This document shows, one piece after another, positions 16,289 through 25,415 of a stretch of 64,000 nucleotides of DNA. This DNA comes from Paenibacillus sp. FSL K6-1330. GTDB lineage: Bacteria; Bacillota; Bacilli; Paenibacillales; Paenibacillaceae. Below the pieces are notes generated by a model, which saw nothing but the letters and a program-made list of their open reading frames with translations, was not told where the DNA came from and searched no databases. How positions within the stretch are numbered: the first letter of the stretch is position 1; each line of letters starts with the position of its first letter. The DNA lies in assembly GCF_037976825.1 (NCBI RefSeq), contig NZ_CP150269.1, positions 7,357,501 to 7,421,500 of the forward strand, given 5' to 3'. The translations under genes and the position numbers were made by a program.

Positions 16289-18114
16289 GTTAACGCCCTC
16301 CCCTCATAATCCAGGGGCAAGGTGAAGGTCACCGTGGTGCCTTTCTCCAGCTCGGAATGAAGCGTAATAAAACCTCCATGTGCCCTGACAATTTCCCGGG
16401 CAATGGATAGACCGAGCCCCGTTCCGCCTAAATTGCGAGTCCGGGCCTTATCTACCCGGTAGAAGCGCTCGAAGATCCGATCAAGATCCTTCTTCGGAAT
16501 GCCGATCCCGGTATCCTTTACCGATAAGGACAGCATGCCTTCCTCCGTAATGCTTGCATCCATGGTGATTGTGCCTCCGTCTGGCGTATATTTAAGAGCA
16601 TTAGATATCAGGTTGTCGAGAACCTGATCAATGCCATCCCGGTCCAGCATAGCTGTCGATACGCCCGGTTTCACCTCAATAATGGTACGGATATGCTTTT
16701 GCTTCATTTGGAAAGAGAAACGGTCCTCTACGTCCTCCAGCATCTCCACAATGTCCGTTGGCTCCTTATGCAGCGCAGCCTCCTTGTAATCAAGCCGTGA
16801 CAGATGCAGCAGGTCCGTTACCAGCCGGATCATCCGGCCGGTCTCATTCTGAATGACGCCGACAAATCGCGGCCCCATCTGTTTATCCTCCAGCGCCCCA
16901 TCCTCGAGCGCCTCGGTATAACTCTTGATGGTTGTCAGCGGCGTGCGCAGCTCATGGGATACATTCGCCACGAACTCCCGCCGGGATGCTTCCAATTTTT
17001 CTTGCTCTGTAACGTCTTGCAGCACCGCAATCGTACCGGTGATGCCAATCTCCCGCCGGTGAATCGGAGTAAAGGTCACACGCATCATGAACGGTTCGCT
17101 GCCCTCGTGCGGAACAATCTCCAGCAGTTTGGAATCATGACCTTCGCTGAGCGCCAGCGCCTCCGACTCGGACTCCTCAAGACCCAGTAGGGACACGATA
17201 TCGTGTCCTGCCAGCTCTTCCCCCTCCACGCCCAGCATTTCTCCGGCGCGCCGGTTCATTAGAATGACGCGTCCCGCTTCATCGGTTGCGATAACACCGT
17301 CGCTCATATTGGTCAGAATCGAAGCAAGCTTCTCTTTCTCTTCTTCGTTCTGCGAGAGGGCTTCGCGCAGACGGCTGGTCATATAGTTGAACGCCTGGCT
17401 GAGCTGGCCGATCTCATCGCTGCCGAACACTGGCGTTTTCTCGGTAAACCGGCCATCCGCGACCGCCCGGGCATGCTTGGTCAGCTCCTTGATCGGATGG
17501 GTAATCGTATGTGACAGGATTACGCCAAGCACCGCCGTCAAACCAAGGGCCAAGAGAATGCCCGATATAAAAATATTGTTGATCCGCTGCATCGTGCTGT
17601 ACAACTCGCTCATGCTGGCTACGATATAAATCGCACCGACGATTTTCTCGTTGTACATGACGGGCTTGGCCACCACTTTTTTGCGGATATTATCATCATC
17701 GATGATATACTCTTCATTATCCTGTATTCCCTGCAAGGCCCGGCTGACAACCGTCTGCGTGTTCTTGGTGTTCACATAATCAGCGTGGGAGGGCAGCGAA
17801 GTCGTCAGTACCCGCCCGGTGGGATCCAGCACCTGGATCTCGGCTCCGTTCAGATTGAACAAATTGTTCACCATGACACGCAGGCTCTCATACGGGTCCT
17901 CCTCCGTATCATTCTCGCCACCAAGAGTTTTGGCTGCCAGAACCGACATCAGCTCTGCGCGCTCCTGCAAATCCTTCGTGAAGTTGCTGGTCAGCGAGTT
18001 CTTCATCGCACTAACAAAATACACCCCGATCAGCTGCATCGCGATCAGAATGAGAAGGACATAGATGATAATGACCTTCGCCTGAATGGTGCGGAAGAAG
18101 GACAACCACTTCAT
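16285..18114 (-). CDS. walK: WalK (YycG) sensor histidine kinase
   Basis: 609 residues. Order of domains: membrane helix (about 14-37), extracytoplasmic domain, second membrane helix (about 181-202), HAMP, PAS (about 262-370), HisKA with phospho-acceptor His near 387 in VSHELRTPL, and HATPase with N-box NLISNALKYTP and the G-boxes DTGIGIP and GTGLGLSI. Full length. It senses the state of the cell wall and phosphorylates WalR. Its start overlaps the walR stop (TAATG). Confidence 0.96.
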   Translation of the reverse strand: MKWLSFFRTIQAKVIIIYVLLILIAMQLIGVYFVSAMKNSLTSNFTKDLQERAELMSVLAAKTLGGENDTEEDPYESLRVMVNNLFNLNGAEIQVLDPTGRVLTTSLPSHADYVNTKNTQTVVSRALQGIQDNEEYIIDDDNIRKKVVAKPVMYNEKIVGAIYIVASMSELYSTMQRINNIFISGILLALGLTAVLGVILSHTITHPIKELTKHARAVADGRFTEKTPVFGSDEIGQLSQAFNYMTSRLREALSQNEEEKEKLASILTNMSDGVIATDEAGRVILMNRRAGEMLGVEGEELAGHDIVSLLGLEESESEALALSEGHDSKLLEIVPHEGSEPFMMRVTFTPIHRREIGITGTIAVLQDVTEQEKLEASRREFVANVSHELRTPLTTIKSYTEALEDGALEDKQMGPRFVGVIQNETGRMIRLVTDLLHLSRLDYKEAALHKEPTDIVEMLEDVEDRFSFQMKQKHIRTIIEVKPGVSTAMLDRDGIDQVLDNLISNALKYTPDGGTITMDASITEEGMLSLSVKDTGIGIPKKDLDRIFERFYRVDKARTRNLGGTGLGLSIAREIVRAHGGFITLHSELEKGTTVTFTLPLDYEGRALT

Positions 18115-18845
18115 TACAGGCCTCCGTTTTTAGCGCTGCGCATCAGGTAGCCTAGTCCGCGCCGAGTCAGGATATATTCCGGCTTGCTCGGATTCTCTTC
18201 AATCTTCTCGCGAAGTCGGCGAATGGTAACATCCACAGTCCGCACATCGCCAAAGTATTCAAAACCCCATACCGCCTGCAGCAAATGTTCACGAGTCATC
18301 ACTTTGCCGGCATTACGGGCCAAATAATACACCAATTCATATTCGCGGTGCGTCAGATCAAGCGCATCCCCGCTTTTGTAAACCATGTACATATCGGTAT
18401 CAATAAACAGCTCAAACAGCCGCAGGCCTTGTCCGCCTACACTTGTGCCGCCTGAGTTATCCGCTGAGTTGTCCGGCTTCTGCTGACGGCGTAGATGCGC
18501 CTTCACGCGTGCCAGTATTTCTCTGGTGCTGAACGGCTTCGTCACGTAATCATCCGCGCCAAGCTCAAGTCCAAGCACCTTGTCGATCTCCCCGTCCTTC
18601 GCCGTCAGCATGATAATCGGGATCTGCAGGTTCGCGGCACGTACCTCGCGGCACACATCCATTCCGTCTTTTCCGGGCAGCATCAAATCAAGCAGCATTA
18701 AATCCGGCCGCTTCGTGAGTGCAATCTCTACCGCGCTAATGCCATCAAAAGCGCAGATGACCTCATAGCCCTCTTTTTCCAAGTTAAACTTTAAAATATC
18801 GGCGATGGGTTGTTCGTCATCCACCACCAGAATGGTTCCCTGCAT
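18114..18845 (-). CDS. walR: WalR (YycF) response regulator
   Basis: 243 residues, OmpR/PhoB class. The receiver domain has the acidic pair DD, phospho-acceptor Asp53 in [11 protein letters not shown] and Lys in TKPFS; the C-terminal winged helix ends in [17 protein letters not shown] and RRGLGYL. The ATG at 18845 is chosen because GAGGTG sits nine bases before it; the upstream GTG at 18857 lies inside that ribosome binding site. WalR is normally essential and controls autolysins and wall metabolism. A WalR box is present before the M23 peptidase gene at 20455-22023. Confidence 0.96.
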   Translation of the reverse strand: MQGTILVVDDEQPIADILKFNLEKEGYEVICAFDGISAVEIALTKRPDLMLLDLMLPGKDGMDVCREVRAANLQIPIIMLTAKDGEIDKVLGLELGADDYVTKPFSTREILARVKAHLRRQQKPDNSADNSGGTSVGGQGLRLFELFIDTDMYMVYKSGDALDLTHREYELVYYLARNAGKVMTREHLLQAVWGFEYFGDVRTVDVTIRRLREKIEENPSKPEYILTRRGLGYLMRSAKNGGL

Positions 18846-18870
18846 TGTCCTGTTCACCTCATACCTTCAC

Positions 18871-19060
18871 TTAAAGTGGATGTTCAAAAAAGCCCCCTTT
18901 GATCACGATGCAGCACCAGTAGCCCACTCGACATCGAATCTTGAATTCAGCCGGGCTTTCCGGTGCTCACGTACCCAAAACGTACGCTCCGCTCCTAATC
19001 CCTAGCTTCATCCAACCTTCTCGGTGCTGAAAGTTTGACTTTTTGAACTCACCACTTAAA
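18871..19060. repeat. MITE-like inverted-repeat element in the walR leader
   Basis: About 190 bp. The ends are inverted repeats of about 20 bp (TTAAAGTGGATGTTCAAAAA at 18871-18890 and its approximate complement at 19040-19060). Inside, CAGCACC (18911-18917) pairs with GGTGCTG (19023-19029), so the whole unit can fold as one cruciform. A further small hairpin, CGTAC/GTACG, lies inside. There is no coding frame. It lies between walR and any upstream promoter, so it would be part of the walR 5' leader. Confidence 0.6.
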
Positions 19061-19370
19061 CGGTCTTCCTCCCATTTTACCACACCTGCCGCCGCTACAC
19101 ACCCACAGCTCCTCACAGCTCACCTGATTCAGGGGGCGGCTAATTTAATGATAATCTCGAATGAATAACAGATTAAGAGAGCGGACTCCCTTCGCTTTAT
19201 GAGTGCGCGGATTAAAATGATGAAGATCGTGCTCTTGTAAAACCGTCTCGATAGTTGAAATTCATAACTTTTCTGGATTATGATGGAATCATGCTTTAAG
19301 GGAGTTTCATCCGTTTTATTTAAGTTAAAAATGAGAGCTCAATCTATAAATACAGGGAGGGGTTATTTGG
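19061..19370. other. Spacer between walR element and small membrane protein gene
   Basis: No gene seen. The walR promoter is presumably on the minus strand here, and the promoter of the 19371 gene is probably near TATAAATAC just before its start. The short GATTCAGGGGGCGGC (19128-19142) also occurs in the tandem repeats 600 bp away. Confidence 0.4.
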
Positions 19371-19667
19371 ATGGAAAGTACAAATATAGTTACTCATTTT
19401 AGACCCATATATATTCTGTTTATCCTCATTCTGATCATCTCATTGTTCATCATGATTTTTCGGAATCGCCATAAAATAATCAATGGCTTTACAATCGCAA
19501 TAATTACCCTTATTAGTTTGGCAGTATCGGCTCATCTGACCTATCAAATAGGTTACCTTGCAGATGAATTAGGAACCAGCGGCGACGCTGTTTCCTTTAT
19601 GATGTTTATTGCAGTGGTGATACTATCGTTGGTTAATCTCCTAGTCTACGCCTACAAAAGAGAATAA
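19371..19667 (+). CDS. Small three-helix membrane protein, function unknown
   Basis: 98 residues with three hydrophobic segments (about 13-30, 39-62 and 73-94), short polar loops and a basic C-terminus YAYKRE. GGAGGGG precedes the ATG at good spacing, which supports real translation. No family recognised. It is isolated between the walR leader element and the repeat array. Confidence 0.6.
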   Translation: MESTNIVTHFRPIYILFILILIISLFIMIFRNRHKIINGFTIAIITLISLAVSAHLTYQIGYLADELGTSGDAVSFMMFIAVVILSLVNLLVYAYKRE

Positions 19668-19710
19668 TTCTTATCGAGGGACACCACTTGCGCCCCCACT
19701 GCAGACACTT

Positions 19711-20330
19711 TCCCGTTCTGTCCCCACTCACACCGCCTCCCTACGGCCGCTCGATTTAGGGAGCGGCCACCAGCTTCGCAGCCTGGCGGAATACGGGGAT
19801 GGATTCGACAGATAAGGGAAAATATCTTGGAAGACGCCTTTGGGAGTCCTTTGTCCCCTCATAAAATTCAATTCAGACAAAGGGCGGACAACAGCGGCCG
19901 GAAAGACATTTCCCGTTCTGTCCCACCCACACCGCCTCCCTACGACCGCCCCGATTCAGGGGGCGGCCACCGCTTCGCAGCCTGGCCGAAATACGGGGAT
20001 GGATTCGACAGATAAGGGAAAATATCTTGGAAGACGCCTTTGGGAGTCCTTTGTCCCCTCATAAAATTCAATTCAGACAAAGGGCGGACAACAGCGGCTG
20101 GAAAGATATTTCCCGTTCTACCCCACCCACACCGCCTCCCTACGGCCGCCCCGATTCAGGGAGCGGCCACCAGCTTCGCAGCTTAGCAGGAAGGCACGGG
20201 GATGGATTCGACAGATAAGGGAAAATATCTTGGAAGACGCCTTTGGGAGTCCTTTGTCCCCTCATAAAATTCAATTCAGACAAAGGGCGGACAACAGCGG
20301 CTGGAAAGATATTTCCCGTTCTACCCCACA
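19711..20330. repeat. Three tandem copies of a 200-bp palindromic unit
   Basis: Units 19711-19910, 19911-20110 and 20111-20313 (200, 200 and 203 bp) are nearly identical. A fourth, truncated and diverged copy continues to about 20389. Each unit contains a short hairpin (GGCCGC...GCGGCC with variable loop) and a large imperfect palindrome of about 120 bp. In the palindrome GGGAAAATATCTT pairs with AAGATATTTCCC and, inside, CCTTTGTC pairs with GACAAAGG. Short frames within (for example 19827-20015) repeat with the unit and are not genes. The array lies between convergent genes. Confidence 0.9.
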
Positions 20331-20355
20331 TCCCCACTCCGACTGGCAAGACGCA

Positions 20356-20389
20356 AAGATGGCCGCCCCCGTTAAGGAGCGGCCATCTT
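20356..20389 (-). terminator. Hairpin downstream of the M23 peptidase gene
   Basis: Strong stem AAGATGGCCGC / GCGGCCATCTT with a 12-base loop, derived from the last diverged repeat copy. The T run after it is short. A second weaker hairpin (AACCAAT/ATTGGTT, 20407-20435) lies closer to the gene. Confidence 0.5.
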
Positions 20390-20454
20390 CACTATTATGA
20401 TATATGAACCAATAATGGCTTATGTCGCATTGGTTTACCTAGTATAACACAGAA

Positions 20455-22023
20455 CTACAGATAATTCATCGGATTTTGGGCAACTCCATTTTTTTGCACT
20501 TCGAAATGGAGATGAGTTCCAGTAGAACGGCCCGTATTGCCCATGACGCCCAGCTTGGTGCCTTGTCCAACGGATTGTCCGCTGCTCACGGAAATCCTGC
20601 TCATATGCCCATATAGGGTGCGGTATCCATTGCCATGATCGACAATGACGACATTGCCGTAACCGCTCTGCTGACCAGCGAAGACCACGGTTCCCGAGGC
20701 GGCTGCCATAATCGTGCTTCCGCCAACCATATCGACACCCTCATGGCTTCTTCCCCAGCGATGACCGTAGGGGCTCGTAATACGCGCGCTGCTGACCGGC
20801 CATGCGAACATGCTGCCGTCGGATTTCTGGGTCACCGTTACTGCTTTTTTCTTAGGCGCCACCTTGGTGCCTTTGTACACAACTTCCGGCAGCGATTCCT
20901 GAACCACCTGTTGACCCGTCCATTGCTTGGAGATAACCTTCCCGTTCTCTTTGGTCACGATGTAATCCACGGTTTTGACGCCATCCCGCCCGGGACGGAC
21001 GACCTTTCGTTTCCCAAGTGGAAGCTCACTGCTCTTGCGGACAATCGTTTCCGGTTTGCTTGGCTGCTTCAACGACACCGTCTCCACCGTTCTTACCGTC
21101 AGCGGCGCTTCCGGCTTCGTCACCTGCAGCTCGGCCCCGATCTGAACATATTTCTCCTCCAGTCCGGGATTCAGCGCCATGACGTCCGCAGACTTCATAC
21201 CGAAATGCTGTGCAATTGAGGAGATCGTATCCCCCTCTTTCACCGTGTACACCACCGGCTTGTCCTTCGTGCCGGTCAGCACCTTGACCGCTTCTTCCAC
21301 GTCCAGCACCTTGTTCGGATCAGCCTTCGTGTTGGCCAGCGAGATTTTTTCTTTAATGTCAACCGATTGGAGCCCGCTTCCGTCACCACTCTTCTTGCCC
21401 GATGCCGATGCGGACGTCTTCGTGAAAGCGACCTTCTGCGTCTTCTCTTTCTGGGCAGCCGCCGGCGCGAACTTCAGCTTGGCTGCTTCGACGGCAGCTT
21501 TGGCCGTCTGCTGATCCTTCACGATCGCCACGGTCTTGCCGTTCACCTTCAGCTCCACGCCGCGGGCATATGCCTTCAGGATGTTATCCAGCTTATGGAG
21601 TGTCTCCTCGCTGTTCACCTCTGGTTTATAAGAACGGTCGGCTTTGGTTGTAATGCCGTTGGTATTGAGCACCATAAGTACATCTGGGTACTCTTCCTGA
21701 TATTCCTTCTGCTTCTCTTTAATCAGCTGGTTAAGCTGGGCATCATCTTGAATGGTACCGATTGCTTTTCCATCTACATACACATGATAGAACGGAACCG
21801 TATTCGCGTTCACATACGCTTTTCCGCCCGTATATATCGATCCTGCTATGAGCATTGCCCCTGCCGAAATCCAAATCCACCTGCGCGGTGAGGTCCATCC
21901 CCGTTTTTGTGGATTTGACGGCTCCGAGGGCTCACGATTCGAGTTGTTGTTGTGGGCAGAATGATCGGCTGCTTGCTTACGCAAGAGGCTGTCTATCCAC
22001 CGTTTCCCCTTAGAACCTTTCAT
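20455..22023 (-). CDS. LysM-G5-M23 cell-wall endopeptidase
   Basis: 522 residues. A basic N-terminus precedes one membrane helix (WIWISAGAMLIAGSIYTGG). After a coiled region come LysM (TVKEGDTISSIAQHFGMKSA, peptidoglycan binding), a G5 domain (about 325-400) and a C-terminal M23 zinc peptidase with HEGVD, YGHMS and HLHFE, the expected metal and catalytic residues. It probably cuts peptide cross-links in peptidoglycan outside the membrane. The ATG at 22023 follows AAAGGAG. A WalR box lies 130 bp upstream on the same strand, so it is probably a WalR-controlled autolysin. Confidence 0.92.
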   Translation of the reverse strand: MKGSKGKRWIDSLLRKQAADHSAHNNNSNREPSEPSNPQKRGWTSPRRWIWISAGAMLIAGSIYTGGKAYVNANTVPFYHVYVDGKAIGTIQDDAQLNQLIKEKQKEYQEEYPDVLMVLNTNGITTKADRSYKPEVNSEETLHKLDNILKAYARGVELKVNGKTVAIVKDQQTAKAAVEAAKLKFAPAAAQKEKTQKVAFTKTSASASGKKSGDGSGLQSVDIKEKISLANTKADPNKVLDVEEAVKVLTGTKDKPVVYTVKEGDTISSIAQHFGMKSADVMALNPGLEEKYVQIGAELQVTKPEAPLTVRTVETVSLKQPSKPETIVRKSSELPLGKRKVVRPGRDGVKTVDYIVTKENGKVISKQWTGQQVVQESLPEVVYKGTKVAPKKKAVTVTQKSDGSMFAWPVSSARITSPYGHRWGRSHEGVDMVGGSTIMAAASGTVVFAGQQSGYGNVVIVDHGNGYRTLYGHMSRISVSSGQSVGQGTKLGVMGNTGRSTGTHLHFEVQKNGVAQNPMNYL

Positions 22024-22104
22024 GTCTCTCTCCTTTAAGCCTTGTTCATATGTAAGAATCCATTCATCTGAACATGCTGACTTAGCATTGAATGTGACAC
22101 AACC

Positions 22105-22166
22105 TGTCAAAAGGTATCAAAATTTTAACCTTTTCGATCTTCGTATACTTTAACATAGCCTTTACA
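22105..22166 (-). promoter_or_regulatory. WalR box and -35 element of the M23 gene
   Basis: TGTAAA-N5-TGTTAA on the minus strand (22150-22166) matches the WalR consensus TGTWAH-N5-TGTWAH at every defined position. A perfect TTGACA (22105-22110) lies 40 bp downstream; the -10 at 17-bp spacing (TGCTAA) is weak, which fits an activated promoter. Confidence 0.65.
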
Positions 22167-22192
22167 ATCATTTCAAGTTTACGAAAACAGCG

Positions 22193-22217
22193 AAAAACCC
22201 GCGCCCAGCGCGGGTTT
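22193..22217 (-). terminator. Terminator of the acidic membrane protein gene
   Basis: Perfect 9-bp stem AAACCCGCG / CGCGGGTTT with a 5-base loop and a T run on the minus strand. Confidence 0.85.
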
Positions 22218-22295
22218 CCTCATTTTTCCTAATATATATCCTTAGCAAGTCAGTGACAAAACAGTGACAGAACAGGCCTGAACGCCGTCATACCG

Positions 22296-22982
22296 TTATT
22301 CTTTGAGCATGGTAATCAGTTTATCGAATTCCTCTGCATTCAAATATTTGGATATGCCCTGTTCGATGTCCGCAAGTTCCGCTGCGGTCAGACCATCCTC
22401 CATCGCCTCGGAGATCTTCTGCATTTCCGATTGAGGCAGCTTATTCATCAGCATGGTAAAAATCTCTTCCTTCTCCTCTGTTGGCAGACTGTCCTTCCGA
22501 TCCACAATTTCCCCCGGTGTCATTACAATCTCCTGATCTTCCAGCGAGGAATCATCAGGCTGCTCTGTCGTGTTCGTGCCCATCACTGGCAAAGAATTAT
22601 CCGGTGCCTCTTCATCTGCTGGCGGCTCACCCGTCGTCCCCGATGGGTCCGAACTGGTCTCCTCGTCCTCTTTTGCCTCACCTTTCGTCTCTGATCCGGC
22701 TCCTGATGCCGGTTCGTTGGACTCGGTACCTTTATCTTCTGCCGATTCGTTATCCTTCACGGCGTTGACGCTGCCAACATCCGACTTTGTGCCGGAGCCC
22801 ATGCCCAGCATCGACTTCATAATACCTCCAACCCCCATCGACTCTGTCTCCAGCTGAATATTAAAGCTGGATAACACCGATTGAATATAGGCATTGACCA
22901 CGATGCCTGTTGTCACAATTGTGAGCGTGCTCACCAGGATGGCGGTCAGGCTGACTTTCAGCAGCCATTTCATCCACTTCAT
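22296..22982 (-). CDS. Membrane-anchored acidic protein, function unknown
   Basis: 228 residues from the ATG at 22982, which has AAGGAGGAG upstream; the longer frame to 23102 lacks one. One membrane helix (SLTAILVSTLTIVTTGIVV) is followed by an outside part with a long Glu/Asp/Ser/Thr/Pro low-complexity middle (about 75-155). A helical C-terminal domain follows (TMLMNKLPQSEMQKISEAME). No catalytic motif. The design suggests an envelope-anchored regulatory or adaptor protein. It is divergent from the response regulator gene at 23238. Confidence 0.65.
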   Translation of the reverse strand: MKWMKWLLKVSLTAILVSTLTIVTTGIVVNAYIQSVLSSFNIQLETESMGVGGIMKSMLGMGSGTKSDVGSVNAVKDNESAEDKGTESNEPASGAGSETKGEAKEDEETSSDPSGTTGEPPADEEAPDNSLPVMGTNTTEQPDDSSLEDQEIVMTPGEIVDRKDSLPTEEKEEIFTMLMNKLPQSEMQKISEAMEDGLTAAELADIEQGISKYLNAEEFDKLITMLKE

Positions 22983-23237
22983 CCGTACTCCTCCTTCGCT
23001 CATGCATGCTCTGAAATGACATGACAATGATTGCTTTCTTTTTCCAGTATTGACGGCTCGGTATCGCTTCAATCCCATATCATCCATTTTTTCTACTTCC
23101 ATTTGATATATTTCATGATTCAGGTGATTTTAGGCCACACTACTTCCGTGCTATGAAGGCTGCAATCGACCGCACAGGGGTATTTATGATACATATATAG
23201 TCATCGGAACTACACATGAAGGAGGTTCATTCTAGTA

Positions 23238-23915
23238 ATGATTCATATATTAATCGCGGATGACGACGCGCATATTCGGGAACTGCTGCAATATCATCTT
23301 CAATCCGAAGGGTACACGGTCTTTACTGCTGCTGATGGGGAGGAAGCTTCTGCTTGCTTAGCGGAGGAACAGGTTCACCTGGCTGTTGTGGATGTCATGA
23401 TGCCGAACAAGGACGGTTATCAGCTCTGCGAAGAAATTCGGCGTTATTATGATTTTCCCGTTATTCTGCTGACGGCCAAGGATCAGCTCGTGGATAAGGA
23501 GAAAGGCTTTGCTGTTGGAACGGATGACTACTTAACCAAACCATTTGAACCAAGGGAGCTGCTGTTTCGAATCAAGGCGCTTTTGCGGCGGTATCAGATG
23601 GTCAGCGCGGATAAGATCCATCTGAACGAAACCATCATCGACCGCAAAAGCTATGAAGTCCAGGGGCACGGGAAGGTACTGATGCTGCCGATGAAGGAAT
23701 TTGAACTTCTCTCCCAGCTTGCGAGCTACCCGGACCGGACGTTCTCGCGCGAGGAATTGATTCAGCTCATCTGGGGAACGGATTTTGACGGAGATGACCG
23801 GACCGTTGACGTCCATATCAAACGGCTGCGGGAACGCTTCGCGGACCGAAGCGGAGATTTCCAAATACGGACCATTCGGGGTGTGGGGTATAAATTGGAG
23901 GCGATGCCGCAGTGA
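23238..23915 (+). CDS. OmpR-family response regulator
   Basis: 225 residues. Receiver domain with DDD near the N-terminus, phospho-acceptor Asp in VVDVMMPNKDG (about residue 53) and Lys in TKPFEPRE; the winged helix ends in TVDVHIKRLRERFADRS and RGVGYKL. The ATG is 12 bases from AAGGAGG, slightly long. The stop overlaps the GTG start of the kinase gene, so the pair is coupled. The regulated target is probably the ABC exporter directly downstream. Confidence 0.93.
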   Translation: MIHILIADDDAHIRELLQYHLQSEGYTVFTAADGEEASACLAEEQVHLAVVDVMMPNKDGYQLCEEIRRYYDFPVILLTAKDQLVDKEKGFAVGTDDYLTKPFEPRELLFRIKALLRRYQMVSADKIHLNETIIDRKSYEVQGHGKVLMLPMKEFELLSQLASYPDRTFSREELIQLIWGTDFDGDDRTVDVHIKRLRERFADRSGDFQIRTIRGVGYKLEAMPQ

Positions 23916-25294
23916 AAACCCTCTATTCGCGAATCGTCCTCACTACCATCGCCATTATGGTTATCAGCAGCTTGATTGCTTTTGTGCTGTCCAATCTCTA
24001 CTACCAGTACAATCTCAAGCCATTTAATGATCAGAAGGTCACCACCATGGCCAAGGATATCGGCGATTTCTATGACAGCCACCCGGAGATTGATATTCAT
24101 GAATATCTCCACCACATCGGACAGCTCGGCTATCAATTCTATCTGGTGAACAATCAAGGCAAAGAGTGGTTCTATGGCGGCTTATTCCGTGAACGCGATC
24201 TCTCGACCGAAACGGTGCAGCGGGTACTGAACGGGAAGGTGTACCATGGCATCGGGGAGTTCCCATCTGAACTGTTCATTACCGGTTTTTTCGACAATGT
24301 CCTAAGCAATTCTATCGGCATTCCATTACAGGTTGACGGCAGGTCTCACGCGCTCTTCATCAGGCCCGATATTACCGTTCAATTCGGGGAAATGCGGATC
24401 TTCTTCTCGATCATTATGGCCATCGCCATCCTGCTGAGCATTCTGCTTGTAGGCATCATTACGCGATATATCGTGAAACCGATTGTGAAGTTAACTGAGG
24501 CTACCCAGAGCGTGGCGCAGGGCCAATATAACATTGAGCTGAATGTCACCCGGCGGGATGAGCTGGGACAGCTCGCAAATCATTTTTCCCAGATGGCCAA
24601 AGGTTTGGCGCAGCTGGAGCAGATGCGTCAGGAGTTTGTATCCAATGTATCGCATGAAATCCAGTCACCGCTTGCCTCCATTCAGGGCTTTTCGCAGACG
24701 CTGCAAACCAAGCGTTTGTCCGAAGAACAGCGGCAGCGTTACTTGTCGATCATTGAAGCGGAGAGCCGCCGAATATCCCAACTTAGCAAACAGCTGCTTA
24801 TGCTGGCTTCCTTGGATAAGGAAGAGAACATTCTGGAGAAATCCACCTTCGACGTTGCCGAGCAAATCAGGCAGGTATTGTTTCACACCGAATGGAGCTG
24901 GCGCAGCAAGGACTTGACCATCGATATGTCGCTGCCTTCAACCTATATCTATGGTGATCAACACCTGCTGCATCAAGTATGGACCAACCTCATCACCAAC
25001 AGCATTAAATTTACGGCTCCAGAGGGCGTCATCTCGCTGCGTGTCACCGAACAAAACAACAAACAATGCAGCATCGAGATCTCGGATACGGGCATTGGCA
25101 TTCCGCAAGAGCATCTCCCCCACATCTTTAACAGGTTCTACCGTGTGGATGAGGCTCGGGATCGTTCCGAGGGCAGCAGCGGATTGGGCTTATCCATTAC
25201 TCAGAAGATTGTTGAGCTCCATGGCGGGCGTATTGAAGTAACGAGTGAGCCTGGAAAAGGAACCACCTTCACCGTCATTCTCTCCATCGTGTAA
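23912..25294 (+). CDS. Sensor histidine kinase
   Basis: 460 residues. Membrane helix at about 10-30, extracytoplasmic sensor of about 130 residues, second helix at about 162-185, HAMP, HisKA with His in NVSHEIQSPLASIQGF (about residue 250), and HATPase with NLITNSIKFT, DTGIGIP and GLGLSI. The H-box has Gln where Arg or Lys is common. GTG start overlaps the regulator stop. The signal is unknown; linkage to an ABC exporter suggests sensing of an envelope-active compound. Confidence 0.93.
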   Translation: MKTLYSRIVLTTIAIMVISSLIAFVLSNLYYQYNLKPFNDQKVTTMAKDIGDFYDSHPEIDIHEYLHHIGQLGYQFYLVNNQGKEWFYGGLFRERDLSTETVQRVLNGKVYHGIGEFPSELFITGFFDNVLSNSIGIPLQVDGRSHALFIRPDITVQFGEMRIFFSIIMAIAILLSILLVGIITRYIVKPIVKLTEATQSVAQGQYNIELNVTRRDELGQLANHFSQMAKGLAQLEQMRQEFVSNVSHEIQSPLASIQGFSQTLQTKRLSEEQRQRYLSIIEAESRRISQLSKQLLMLASLDKEENILEKSTFDVAEQIRQVLFHTEWSWRSKDLTIDMSLPSTYIYGDQHLLHQVWTNLITNSIKFTAPEGVISLRVTEQNNKQCSIEISDTGIGIPQEHLPHIFNRFYRVDEARDRSEGSSGLGLSITQKIVELHGGRIEVTSEPGKGTTFTVILSIV

Positions 25295-25310
25295 TGCAGC
25301 CTTATCGTGA

Positions 25311-25343
25311 GTTCATGCTCCGTTCATATTCCATTCCTATACT
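25311..25343 (+). promoter_or_regulatory. Putative response-regulator site and promoter of the ABC genes
   Basis: Direct repeat GTTCAT at 25311-25316 and 25322-25327, an 11-bp period as used by OmpR/PhoB regulators. A TATACT -10 hexamer follows 10 bp later (25338-25343). The second repeat takes the place of a normal -35, as at activated promoters. Confidence 0.5.
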
Positions 25344-25415
25344 TGAGGCATATCCCTCAGAGATCGATAAAAAGGGATGATGCGCTACTCAATTACAGGA
25401 ATGGAGATGAGAAAC

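Noticed and set aside
19796..19812. GGGGATGGATTCGACAG in each repeat resembles the conserved 5' end of tmRNA
   Set aside because: No tag-peptide frame, no tRNA-like 3' end with CCA and no matching acceptor pairing; treated as chance similarity.
19827..20218. Two similar open frames beginning MEDAFGSPLSPHKIQFRQR
   Set aside because: They lie in the tandem repeats and recur with the 200-bp period; no ribosome binding site and no independent coding signal.
19711..20330. CRISPR array
   Set aside because: The repeats are 200 bp and directly abut without spacers; no cas genes nearby.
22069..22110. TGTGA and TGTCA as a second WalR box before the M23 gene
   Set aside because: The spacing is 12 instead of 11 bp and both half sites deviate from TGTWAH.
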